A program made the translations under genes and the position numbers. From Alviniconcha marisindica (Eukaryota > Mollusca > Gastropoda > Provannidae), in the NCBI GenBank assembly GCA_018857735.1, contig JABMCL010003159.1, positions 197,501 through 261,500 on the forward strand: a DNA stretch of 64,000 bases, read 5' to 3'. The notes beneath the pieces were generated by a model. The model was not told the origin of the DNA. It did not search any database and saw only the letters and a list, made by a program, of their open reading frames with translations. This document shows, one piece after another, positions 1 through 10,031 of this stretch (the stretch's first letter is position 1; each line of letters opens with the position of its first letter).

Positions 1-106
1 ACTCTAGCATGCTTAACATTCTTAAATTTTGAGGTCATGTTCATAAGGTTACAGAATCTGGGCATGTTGGGATGATGTGAGTAATATTTATCTACATACT
101 TAGTAT

Positions 107-325
107 GGTTTCTTTTCACATTTTCACTGGAACAATTAAACAAATAATGAAATTCATCTCCTAAGAACAGTCAATATTTGGTTATTTTCTATTTTAGCGT
201 TGGAAAATTGGGGATGCACTTTTTGTGCAAATTGCACATACTGTCTTTTCAGTTTATACAGGGCGGTTAGAGAGATGAATTTCATTATTTGTTTAACTGT
301 TCCAGTGAAAATGTCAAAAGAAACC
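107..325. repeat. Inverted-repeat element, 55-bp arms
   Basis: The arm at 107-161 is the near-perfect reverse complement of 271-325, with only a few mismatches over about 55 bases and a spacer of about 109 bases. The spacer has no open frame of note. This looks like a small non-autonomous terminal-inverted-repeat element or its remnant. No clear target-site duplication was found, so the family is unknown. Confidence 0.7.
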
Positions 326-1018
326 ACTGGTTGGGAATTTATACATGAAGGTTAGGGTTGAGTGTATGGTTGTGAAGGTACCGTCGTGAAAATTAATAAA
401 AATGACCTCCCTGTATATTGAATAGAAAGTGCAAAGTGCATGAACAATGCATCCCTGATTTCCCGACGCTAAACTAGGAATATTTTGACATCTGTCACTT
501 ATAAAGAGAAAGAGGAAGAAGCCAAAAGGCTAAAGGTTGAGAATAGTTCAACACCCACCTCTTCCCTTGGGTCGAAGAACCTCAACGACTTCCTCAAAGT
601 TCAATCAAAACTTAAGTTTTATCCTTCATTCTGTTTCCGGAATCAGGAAATATAGCTGTAAGTTAAACTGGTAAAAAGCAGACGAGAATGTTCACACGAA
701 CGGCTTCTTTATCTGATAATCTTTAATTAAAATCTTCTGCAGATGGAAGAAGACAGGAAGTCAGCTGAGTCCACCATCATCTTATCATGTGACTTTGTTT
801 TGAATACTAATCTATAATATTTATTTCACAACCAGCAAAGTTTCTGCGTAAATAGCTTAGACTATCAAATTTAGTTCATTTTTTCTGATTAATAAACAAA
901 ATTACAGCAACTGGATGAACTATATAATTTTAGAGGGATTAATGAATAATCTAATAAAAGTATTGTTTATACATTAGTTTACCTTATTTCCCCATCTTGA
1001 CCCATCATGTGATTTTCT
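326..1018. other. Unassigned 5' flank of the ZNRF gene
   Basis: AT-rich sequence with no supportable open frame, RNA gene or repeat. It precedes the putative promoter of the ZNRF gene and may hold distal regulatory sites, but nothing specific can be shown. Confidence 0.4.
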
Positions 1019-1070
1019 ACGTCACGTTTGTGTTGGTTCCTTGACGCAAACAAGGAAGGCAAGATGGCGG
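1019..1070 (+). promoter_or_regulatory. Putative ZNRF promoter / 5'UTR motifs
   Basis: A CRE-like ACGTCAC lies at 1019-1025 and a YY1-like AAGATGGCGG at 1061-1070, 120-170 bases upstream of the ZNRF start codon. AAGATGGCGG motifs are known near transcription starts of many housekeeping animal genes. No TATA box is evident. The transcription start itself cannot be placed from the sequence. Confidence 0.4.
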
Positions 1071-1129
1071 ACTCGCTTCAAAAGAAAATAGTCGTGCCTT
1101 AAATATTGTCATCAAACAAAGCATTTAGC
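1064..1129 (+). CDS. Possible upstream ORF in ZNRF leader
   Basis: The ATG inside the YY1-like motif opens a 21-codon frame ending in TAG at 1127-1129, 59 bases before the ZNRF ATG and out of frame with it. If transcription starts upstream of 1064 this would be a translated leader ORF that could dampen ZNRF translation. It may equally lie outside the mRNA. Confidence 0.25.
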
Positions 1130-1188
1130 AGTGGCGCCTTTGAGGCGGTGGTTTTTGGCTGCTCTAGTGATTTGGCCACGTGAAAACC

Positions 1189-1507
1189 ATGGGTCTGAAG
1201 CTGAGTTCGCAAAATCCACCGCGTTTGAGGACTTATTCTGGCAGCAGTCCTGGCCCAAGTGGCGCAGCCGAAGGAATCGCTGTCGCAAGAAATGGAGGAT
1301 CCAGTGCAAGTGGTGGTGCCAGAGCTAGAGCTCGGAGCTTGGGGAATTTTCCGACTCCAGGACATTCCGCTGCGTTGTCTATTCCCTCAGCCAGTGGAGG
1401 TGCGAATCGAAGTAATTCTCCAGATTCCGACTCTAGCACTCCAGAAGACGGTGTGTTCGGAAGAGCTTTCACACATTCTCTTCCAGTTCATCTGTTTGCA
1501 CTGCAAG
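1189..1507 (+). CDS. ZNRF2: ZNRF coding exon 1
   Basis: Starts at ATG 1189-1191 and ends at ...CTGCAAG before the donor GTACAC, leaving phase 1. It encodes the myristoylation-type N terminus and the Ser/Gly-rich linker, ending in LPVHLFALQ, equivalent to the LPLHIAPRW stretch before the zinc finger in vertebrate ZNRF1. An ATG-less extension upstream (GTG at 1180) was not used. Confidence 0.9.
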
Positions 1508-4160
1508 GTACACTTACTGCGATTTTTGCATTATTTCATAAACATCAAATGATGTTCATGTTAAATGACTGAATGCTGTGTTTGATCAGCTGTTTAACAG
1601 TCGCAGTCAAGACGGAGATCGAGTAATCAGTCACGCGTGCTTGGCACGTGTGCCGCTTTGTTTACATGATTCCCAGGTAGTCATTGACTGTTCCAGTCTG
1701 ACTTGCGTACACACAGTCTTCTTCTTCTTCTGTCGTAGTGTGACCTCGTTCTTCATATTGAAGATCATGTCACTGTGACAGTCACTCTAGACTACACCTG
1801 TGCTTTTTACCATCCGTTGTGACAATGTGACATCTTTGCAAAACAACTTTCTTCTTCTTCTTCTTCTTTGTGTGTGTGTGTGTGTGTGTGACTAACTATA
1901 ACTAGTGTTTACAAGTCTCTTTGTCAGTTTTTCAGCTGCACATTATTTTGATATTGATAGAGACCTGAACTTCCACAGTATCATGGTGATGGAAATGGAG
2001 TTCTTGTGTTGTTTTTCCCCAAGTTTTGCTGTTGTTGTGGCATACACCATTCTGTTTCAGCCGTTTGTGTGTGTGATTGTGTCAGTAAGGTGCATACTAC
2101 TTACTAAAATACTAATGTCTAGTACCATTGGCATTAGTTATGTCCAGGCGTATTGCCGTTTAATTTTTATATAATACTTTATATACTTTATATAAAATTT
2201 TATGTAAATCATTTTGTATAGAATATTATATTTAGGTTAATATGTATCATGTGAGTGCATGATAAATGTACATTATTATTATTATTATTATTATTATAAT
2301 GTAATAATAATTATATGTTCCAAGCATTTGTTAATCAGATTGTTGACTGAGTTGACCATGCCAGTAACCTTTTTTTTAACATCTTCAGTTACTGAATTAG
2401 AATTTGATGTCTTTTAACTCATTCAAGACACCACAAAATGGCGCACTCAGCTCCTGTAGATGCACTGTTTTTGCCCGTTTAAAACAAATGGTAGTAAATA
2501 AACTACTAGGAATAATACAGTAAACATATACATTTTTAGAAAGCTTGGGATGTGTACTTGTCAGATAAATAATCCATAGAGTCCTATCATATGCCTTTCT
2601 CTTTCACAACAGCAAAGTGGGAACTGTCCAAACACAGTATAAATTTTTTTTTTATTCTAGTGGTTGCATGGATCCCAATGATGAAAATGAAGATGTTATT
2701 ATCGCTGTCACAGTAGTCTGCCTCAAGATCTACTGGCACAAACTCCTAGCCAGAATCAACACTGTTCTCTTCAGAACCACTGTCCGAAAAATCTTCTAGA
2801 TCCGAGCCCTCATTCACTGATTCAGTACTAATTCCACAGTTTCCCTCACCAAGTAACGCATGTCCACTATGCTCTGCCATTTTGAAATGTACAACTTTCG
2901 TCAGTTTGACACGTGTTATAAATCATTAAATGCCAAAACAGACAAAGGAAAACTTGTCTAGACTAAGGGATATTACCGAAAGTGTCTGAAATTGATGCAG
3001 TTAGTGTAATATAATTGCCTCCAGTCAACTCGAAAGTCGGTAAGACCGTTAAAAATGTTTCATTCTTACTGCGTCCAAAGACGCAGATCATCGTCAAGCA
3101 TACTGCTAAGATCCGCGTCTTAAGACACGGAAAGCCTTGAAAGAGTTAATAATTTTATGCTTGGTGTCTACTCTTAGTCTCATAATAATATTTCAAGATT
3201 GGTGCCGATGTCTCTTAATCTTACTAGTTTTAGTCTGTTATTAAAGGGAGTCTAAAATGAGATTGGGCCAGCAAAAGTGTAGAAAGTATGCAAATATACA
3301 TCTACTGTAGGCTACATTTGGTTATTTTACCTATATTTAAATTATACAAAAGCAGTATGATTGGGGCAGCCATGTTGGTTTTGTTTTTTGTTTTTGTTTT
3401 TATAGTAATTTTACCAACAAAGAACAGAAAAAGGTTGGCATGTAACAAATATGTTATTTATGCTTTTGCCATATATTTTGGTCATCTTCCTGACATCATT
3501 CGTACAGGCTGTTGGGTGCAAAGTGGAATGAACAGGAGTAGGAATTGAAAGCAAGACATGACTTTTTTTTCTTCTCTTTTTGTTTACTTCAGTTCCCCTT
3601 TTATTAGTTTTTATCACTTTTATGAATCAAAAGTGCCACTTCTACTGCTACTAAGTTTACTGCTACTAAGTTTGTATACTAATTACTATATCTGAAAACC
3701 TTTCACCCATGCCGGTTCATGACTTCGTCAGTCCATAGCGCTAACTCCAAAACTGATATATGCTGTTTTGCAGCTTTTGCACTCCTTACTGTGCTTGAAC
3801 TGGCCTCATTTCTTGCCCTATATATTTCAACAACTAATAGCTAATTAATAGTATAATACTACTTTTTACCGGTACTACCAGCAACCTATCATGATCTGTC
3901 ATGACACACAAATAGCAAGACTTACTGATCATATCACTTCTGTGTAGATTATCTTTTACTCTCTCTCTCTCTCTTTATTTTCTTGAACAGCTTGAAACAG
4001 ACTGTGAGTAATTGAGTAAATATGTAAAGCAGCAGCAAGCTGCATATTTTGCTCTTCTTATGTTTTTTCAAAAGCATCAACAAGAGAAAACTGAAGGAGG
4101 CTGTTATGACAAACAGTGACAACTGATACAGTGGTACTGGTACTGGTAGTGTTATAGCCA

Positions 4161-4250
<90 letters not shown>

Positions 4251-5631
4251 CACACACACACACAACACACACACACACACACAATCAATCAACATATATT
4301 TATATGACTTTGCAGTAAGCCTAGCATCAGTACTGTAGGAGTAGTACCAGCAAAATTTAGTATTGCTGAATTTACGATTTGCCTGAAGTCGAGTTTCAGG
4401 GCTCCCTGGTTTTCACATTCTAGGGGGTGGACTTGCCCCTGTCTTTCAGTTTAAAAGAGTATTTTTACAGTTCGAAACATTCTTGAGGGTATCCTTTTTC
4501 TTTCCTTTTGTAGGGCAGATGACAAGAGCAACAACAACATTAACACACACACACACACATGCGCGCGCGTGTCTGCACGCACATTATACATATTTTAAAG
4601 TGTAAATTTCACACACAGAGTGAAAGTCTAAATCATAAATGGTAAATTTGAGGTCCTAGTGCATGGATACGCAGGTTTGGGTTTTTCGGGAGGTCTGTGC
4701 TATGCAAAAAGGGTTTCACTTTCAATTGAATTTAATCAACACCAGTATGCAGCAGCAGATGCTCATCTTTTTGGAATGGAGGGTCTACATGTTGGGGACA
4801 ACATCAGTCTTATTCTGACTCTGATTCAGGTGGGAAGTTTCTGGGCTGGTCAGATTGCTGCTGTGCTCATTTTACAGGGATGCAAAAATGATTAAGCCTT
4901 ATGTATTCCTTTGATACACATGCCTATGCCATACTCAGTTTTAAAAGGCAGTGTGAATAAAATCAATTATCAGTAAATAGTGTAAGGCCCAGAAGTCTTT
5001 CCTGGGGAGCACCCCCTCCACCATTAGACCTAGATAATTTAGAAGCAATGTCAATGAGTTCTGTCTGAAGAAAAGTTAATAGTGCAGTCAATAATCTTAC
5101 CACCATACCAGTACCATGTCATAACCCTCTGTACAGCTTTGTTTGGATTTATTTTGTCATGGCCCTCTCGTCATGGCCTTTGCAATAGTTTAGTGGCAGT
5201 AATGAAAAAATGTCAAACATTCAAGTATGAATATCTTCTACAGTTATGGGACTGGGGAAGACTGACAAATGAAGGATAGGTCTAGAAAAACACACTTCAG
5301 GATCATGTAACTTGTAAGATACTTTGAGCCATTTCGCATGGGCTGAATGTTTTCTGTAGTAGGTATTTGATGATGTAATATTTTCAAGTGCTTCGCATAA
5401 GCCTGATAAGATCATAAGTGACCAAAACTGGCTTATAGCAACCCTTGGTAAATGATCACATGTATATGGAACATGACATCTGTACAATTACAATATAAAT
5501 CATTGGTTTAGACTTGTAGTACTTACTGAGCACTGCAAATACAATGGACCACCATCTACTGTAAACTTGATATAAAAATGAGATTATAATATATTATGTT
5601 CAAAGGTCATGCAACACAAGTATGCTTGCAT

Positions 5632-5691
<60 letters not shown>

Positions 5692-8600
5692 TTCTGTCAG
5701 ATTTCAGAGCTTGAGTGGGTGGACTGATCTGTTTTTCTGAACATAAAATTGACTAATCAAAGTGATAAATTGATTGACTGGTTACTCTGGCAGATTGATG
5801 AATACGTTAGGGGCAGGGTTGATTTGATTTTTTTTAAATTGAATTATCAGGGCTTAATTTGTGGATTGATTGATTTAATTCTGGAAAGGATATATTGTTA
5901 TTTGATTTGTGTACAGTAATGATTCACTGACTGCTTGGTTGACTCATTTAATAATGGGTAGATTACTTGCTTGGCATGTGGCGTACTGGGTTGATGGATG
6001 GACTACTGACTGGATGGATGGATAAATGGGTGGTTTCTGTATTGATCATTTGATGGGTGGGTTGGTGAGTGAGTTATTAGAGGGATGGATTGTGTGGAAC
6101 ATTGTTTTTGATTAATAATCAATATCATGCAATGATTATGTATTACATGGGGTAAATGCATTATAAATACATGTATATTATTAATAATGATTAGGTTGAT
6201 TGGTGAACGGGTTATTATATTGATTGATGAATCATTGGTTCGTGGTTGGATGGATGGATTACTGAATTGATAAATTGGCTGATTGGTTGATTGAATCATT
6301 GATTGCGGCAGGCATCAAGTGTCCAGTGTGCTCCAAGTCCATTCCAGCGGATGATGTGGAGTGCCACCTGGTCATGTGTCTGACCAAGCCAAGGATCAAC
6401 TACAATGGTCAGTGCCAGTGGACAGGCATGCAGCTAGAGTATACATAACAGATGATGTGCAACTCCCCAATGGCAGTGCATAACAGACTGTCACCTAGTT
6501 GTACAGTTCATTTACCAGACTGCTTCTTTGGCCTTAAGTTGCATAATGATATGTTTGTATCACCAAGTTTCATTAAATTAAGTAAAGGCTTAATTCTGAG
6601 GGGTTACTTGTATAGTACTGAAATCCTAGTAAGCATACAGTACATGCATACAACAGTCTGGTAAGCACTCAGCTACAAGTAAAAATTGAGTGACAGTCCC
6701 TGTTGTAAGTCTAGATAAGTGGATAAGCACTCTGTTAAAAGTAAAAATTGAGTGACAGTCCCTGTTGTAAGTCTGGATAAGCGGATAAGCACTCGGCTAA
6801 AAGTAAAAATTGAGTGACAGTCCCAGTTGTAAGTCTAGATAAGTGGATAAGCACTCAGTTAAAAGTAAAAATTGAGTGACAGTCCCTGTTGTAGTCTGGA
6901 TAAGCGGATAAGCACTCAGCTAAAAGTAAAAATGAAGTGACAGTCCCTGTTGTAGGTCTGGATAAGTGGATAAGCATTCGGCTAAAAGTGAAAATTGAGT
7001 GAGAGTCCCTGCTGTAAGTCTGGATAAGCGGATAAGCACTCGGCTAAAAGTAAAAATTGAGTGACAGTCCCCATTGTACAGTTTAACTGAATGGTGACAG
7101 CTGATGAAATGTCCATGGTGACCTGCCAAACCATTGACAAGAGGCTGCAGACCCTGTCATCCATCGCCCTGATATAACTATAATGGTTGACTGGGTGTAA
7201 AACACCAAGTTACTTACTTACCCTGTCCTGTGTCCAGCAACCTAGGTTCACCATTTTGAGCAGGTTTTAATTAAGTCTTATATACATCAAAAGGGGGAAA
7301 AGGTCACCTTTCAGATTTGAACATTCAGTCACACAGTTCCTAGTTGTACACTTTATTCTTTAAAAAAGAAAAAAAGAAAGAGACCAGAGAAAAGAATGGA
7401 TCTGTTGAAATTGTCTCTGTATAGGTCTCAGTGCAAGTGTAATAAAACGAAACATACAGGTACATGAATAAATAACAGGTGCAACTGAAAGGCATGTACA
7501 TGTGTGCAGTTTTAAAGTACGGATTTGCTTGTAAAGTTTGTTCACTAGATTGCTCCTTTTGTGTAAAGTGTGTTCACAAGATTGCTCCTTTTGTGTAAAA
7601 TTTGTTCACAAAATCGCTCTTTTGCCTAAAGTTGCATAATGCTTGGCAAGAATAAATAAAAAATATGGCTTGAGCATGCAGTTTGGCAATGGTTATAAAA
7701 AGGCAGTAAAACTAAAAGGAAGAACGACACATTCACACAAAACATTATTTTAAAATTGCCACCATGATTCATCAGAAACTTTGTCTTGGTGACAAATCAC
7801 CACGGGGAAAAACCAGTACCCACTAAGTGGCTGATGCTGGTGATGGTTTCTGCAGGAACAGTTGCTTCATTGTGGTCCTGTGACCACTAGGTTGCATCTT
7901 TAGCAGGGGGTGGGGTGGGGCAATAGCCACAAGAGGGCTGTAAAGAAAAACAGGGGGGGGGGGGGGGGCATGATAAGCCCTCTATGTGATTGACTACATT
8001 AGTTTTCTTTATTTTTAATTATAGTCTATACTTTACCCTGATGCAAATGGCATACAGTATTTAGCAAGAGAGGAAGATGAGGCCTTGAACTAAAGGAAAC
8101 AGGAAGGAAATTTCAAGTAGAGGTCTTTGTCAGCAGAGGGAACAGTTGAGAGGCTGGATAGAGCTAGCAATCTATAAATGTCGATTTGTATTTAAGTGCT
8201 TGCTAACAACAGTAAAAAGTGGATTTTTTAAAACTTTCGTTAGAACCCTTGGGTCCACAAATATTTTTGCTGTTGAAAAAACAATAGGACAGGCTGATAT
8301 TGATAAGCAAGCAATAAACAAGCCAGGAACATTTTACAGCCAGTCTGAATGCATTAAAAACTGTGGCTGTATAAAGAAACACATCAAAAATAGCTCGACC
8401 TGATCCAAACATTCCTGACACGTCCAAAGCCCGCAAAGGCTCATCTGACAAAGTTGAGCTCCCTTGTGTATGCCAGAGCATGTGTATATGCAGCTTAGAA
8501 ATGCCTCTAGTTTATCAACAAATCAATATTATTATTTAAATGCATCAACAACAAAACAAAATTAAACAGCAACACTGTGAGAACTTTGAACCTCATCTCA

Positions 8601-10031
8601 GAAACTTAGCCTATGTCATGTGTTGTGTGAATTAGAAATGCATCGCTGAGGTTAGAAACACATCACTGAAGCAAGTTATGTGAATAATGTGTATATCAGG
8701 GTTGTATAATGTGTATATATATTTATATACATGTTAATAAAGACAATCCTGCCAAAAGTGTGTGCTGAAATGACATACTGAATGAAGCCATTTTCAGTCC
8801 TTTTTTGTTTGTGTTGTTGTTGTACTGAATGAAGCCATTTTTTGTTCATGTGTGTTGTTGTTGGGGGGTGTCATTTGACCGCTTGGTATTGTTTAAATAC
8901 TCACTTTGTATGCTGATGATGCCTGTGTGTTTTGTGCAGAGGATGTGTTGGCGGACGACAAAGGAGAATGTGTAATCTGTTTTGATGATTTGGTGAAAGG
9001 AGACACCATCGCCCGCCTCCCTTGCCTCTGTGTTTACCACAAAGGGTCAGTGCTTCCGGTGCCGCAGCTGCTGTCTGACACCACCTCATTTATTGCCATT
9101 ACCTCACTTCACTTCAGCTTTGCATGGCATCTGCTTGCTTAGGAAATGTCATAATAATGTGCCCTACCCCTTGTCTCAAAAATGTATCTCAGAATATTTG
9201 TTTTAGCATTTCCAGTCTTGGTCTGATTAGCGGTGGTTTTATCTTTCCTGCCCGAGGTAGGTTCTTGACCACGACTCAGAGGTGGTAACAAGACACCTTT
9301 GGGTTCCAGACCACATAGGCATTGGACTCACTCTTTCTTATTGAAAGGAGAGGAACCGTCTGTTTTTATTCCATGTGATGAGCTACTTACTATTAAAACT
9401 TTATTAGAACATATATATGTAGCTTTTTGGTTCTGATTTGACTGAATAAGGGAGCAGCATACTGCCACTTGGACATTGAGGATGTTGTTCAGAGATATAT
9501 TTTTGCGTTGCATCTTTGATTATCTGAAAGAAAGAACATTTTAATGGAAAATTGAAATTTTTTGTAACATTTTGATTGATTTATTTTTAAACCCACTTTT
9601 CACCTGTGTTTTTAAATGACACTATGCTAGTTGTAACATAGGTATTTTTAGCATGCATTGTGTTCTGACAGAATGTGTTTTGCCCTGTATAATTGTCATG
9701 GTTAACTGGGTGTTAAGAATCCATTATATGCAGATCTGCTGCCTGTTCTGCACCTCTCTCCAAAAACAGTGATATGGTGATCTTGGCTGTGTGCCTGTAA
9801 GTAGTGTCTCAAGTTGCTCAACACTTTAGGCCTTCTGAGATGCAAGCCCAGTATATGTAGTATTGTAGCTGTAGGCAGCAGTAGCACTATACATGTACGT
9901 AAAAAAACAACTGCAGCTCACAATGAATTTGATCTTCATCTCATAAGTTGTTTTGTCTCCTGTTTCTTTACAGATGTATCGACAAATGGTTTGAGAAGAA
10001 TCGATCATGCCCAGAACATCCCATGGATTGA
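1189..10031 (+). CDS. ZNRF2: E3 ubiquitin ligase ZNRF1/2 family, complete (4 coding exons, 192 aa)
   Basis: Coding exons are 1189-1507, 6312-6407, 8940-9045 and 9974-10031. Phases join without a break, giving 192 residues. Vertebrate ZNRF1/2 are 227-242 aa and act as membrane-associated RING E3 ligases on endosomes, lysosomes and synaptic vesicles. The start MGLKLSS fits an N-myristoylation signal, as in vertebrate ZNRFs, and the ATG at 1189 has the context AACCATGG. Residues 10-100 are Ser/Gly/Ala-rich and disordered. A C2HC zinc finger (CPVC at 110-113, then HLVMC) is followed by the family motif LTKPRINYNEDVL. The RING spans 149-190 with CVIC, GDTIARLPCLC, YHKGCIDKWF and the terminal CPEHPMD. 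The sequence HKGC and NEDVL look closer to ZNRF2 than ZNRF1. The rest of the gene is introns full of repeats. Very confident in family; the 1-versus-2 choice is weak. Confidence 0.95.
2163..2300 (+). mobile_element. LINE 3' end, 5'-truncated, (ATT)n tail
   Basis: Shares the block ATATTTAGGTTAATATGTAT followed by CATGTGAGTGCATGATAAATG and an (ATT)n tail with copies near 20019-20150, 22586-22730 and 29486-29622. In the 22.6-kb copy this block lies downstream of reverse transcriptase remnants, so it is read as the 3' UTR of the same LINE family. This copy is short and lacks the GCTCAGGGCGTTGATGAGCG segment. Confidence 0.65.
2414..3149 (-). mobile_element. piggyBac-like element, degenerate
   Basis: Bounded on both sides by TTAA (2414-2417 and 3146-3149), the target site of piggyBac transposons. 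The ends read TTAACTCATTCAAGAC and, inverted, TTAACTCTTTCAAGGC, a terminal repeat of about 16 bases. On the - strand a frame opens at about 2880 with MAEHSGHALLGEG, runs through an acidic Asp/Glu/Ser-rich stretch typical of piggyBac transposase N termini, and meets a stop after about 42 codons. The remainder of the transposase is missing, so this is a dead or non-autonomous copy. Confidence 0.65.
4164..4282. repeat. Compound (CT)n-(CA)n microsatellite
   Basis: About 35 CT repeats run directly into interrupted CA repeats. Such junctions recur in this window (also 18141-18252). Polypurine/polypyrimidine next to alternating CA favours non-B DNA. Long open frames through it are repeat artefacts. 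Confidence 0.95.
5635..5690. repeat. (CA)n microsatellite
   Basis: About 28 uninterrupted CA dinucleotides in ZNRF intron 1. Confidence 0.95.
6312..6407 (+). CDS. ZNRF2: ZNRF coding exon 2 (C2HC zinc finger)
   Basis: Acceptor ...GCGGCAG before GCATCAAG; donor G/GTCAGT. The exon is 96 bases, phase 1 in and phase 1 out. It encodes IKCPVCSKSIPADDVECH and LVMCLTKPRINYN, the complete C2HC zinc finger and the conserved linker of ZNRF1/2. Confidence 0.93.
6662..7080. repeat. 60-bp minisatellite, about 7 copies
   Basis: Units carry AAGTAAAAATTGAGTGACAG and GATAAGCGGATAAGCACTCG with small differences. Lies in ZNRF intron 2, about 250 bases after exon 2, and contains no recognisable exon junction. 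It is followed at 7165-7222 by a SINE-tail-like sequence. Confidence 0.9.
7165..7222 (+). repeat. SINE 3' tail, GTTGACTGGGTGTAAAACACC type
   Basis: The motif GGTTGACTGGGYRTTAAA followed by AACTTACTTACT recurs at about 9690-9720, 15454-15487 and 25990-26030. It marks 3' ends of a SINE family whose 5' part is missing or unrecognisable here. Confidence 0.55.
7223..8939. other. Rest of ZNRF intron 2
   Basis: Contains a short 40-bp-type duplication near 7545-7620 (TTGTTCAC..GATTGCTCCTTTTG), a poly-G run at 7950-7968 and otherwise unassigned AT-rich sequence. No exon candidate fits the phase between exons 2 and 3. Confidence 0.5.
8940..9045 (+). CDS. ZNRF2: ZNRF coding exon 3 (RING, first half)
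   Basis: Acceptor TTTTGTGCAG; donor AAAGG/GTCAGT; 106 bases, phase 1 in, phase 2 out. It encodes DVLADDKGECVICFDDLV and KGDTIARLPCLCVYHK, containing the first five RING zinc ligands. The split codon GG+A gives the Gly of HKGC. Confidence 0.93.
9046..9973. other. ZNRF intron 3
   Basis: No coding exon. A SINE-tail-like motif (TGGTTAACTGGGTGTTAAG) lies near 9695. Otherwise unassigned. Confidence 0.5.
9974..10031 (+). CDS. ZNRF2: ZNRF coding exon 4 (RING end, stop TGA)
   Basis: Acceptor TTTCTTTACAG. It encodes CIDKWFEKNRSCPEHPMD then TGA at 10029-10031, the exact C terminus of the ZNRF family, in which the last RING ligand is His in CPEH. Confidence 0.95.

Larger units (their letters stand above)
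1508..6311 (+). other. ZNRF intron 1 with transposon debris and microsatellites
   Basis: Holds a (TG)n tract at 1867-1890, a LINE 3' end near 2163-2300, a piggyBac-like element at 2414-3149, a CT/CA compound tract at 4164-4282, (CA)n at 4541-4558 and 5635-5690, and (TGAT/TGGA)-rich sequence about 5730-6300 just upstream of exon 2. No further exon was found; exon 1 joins exon 2 in phase. Confidence 0.7.
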
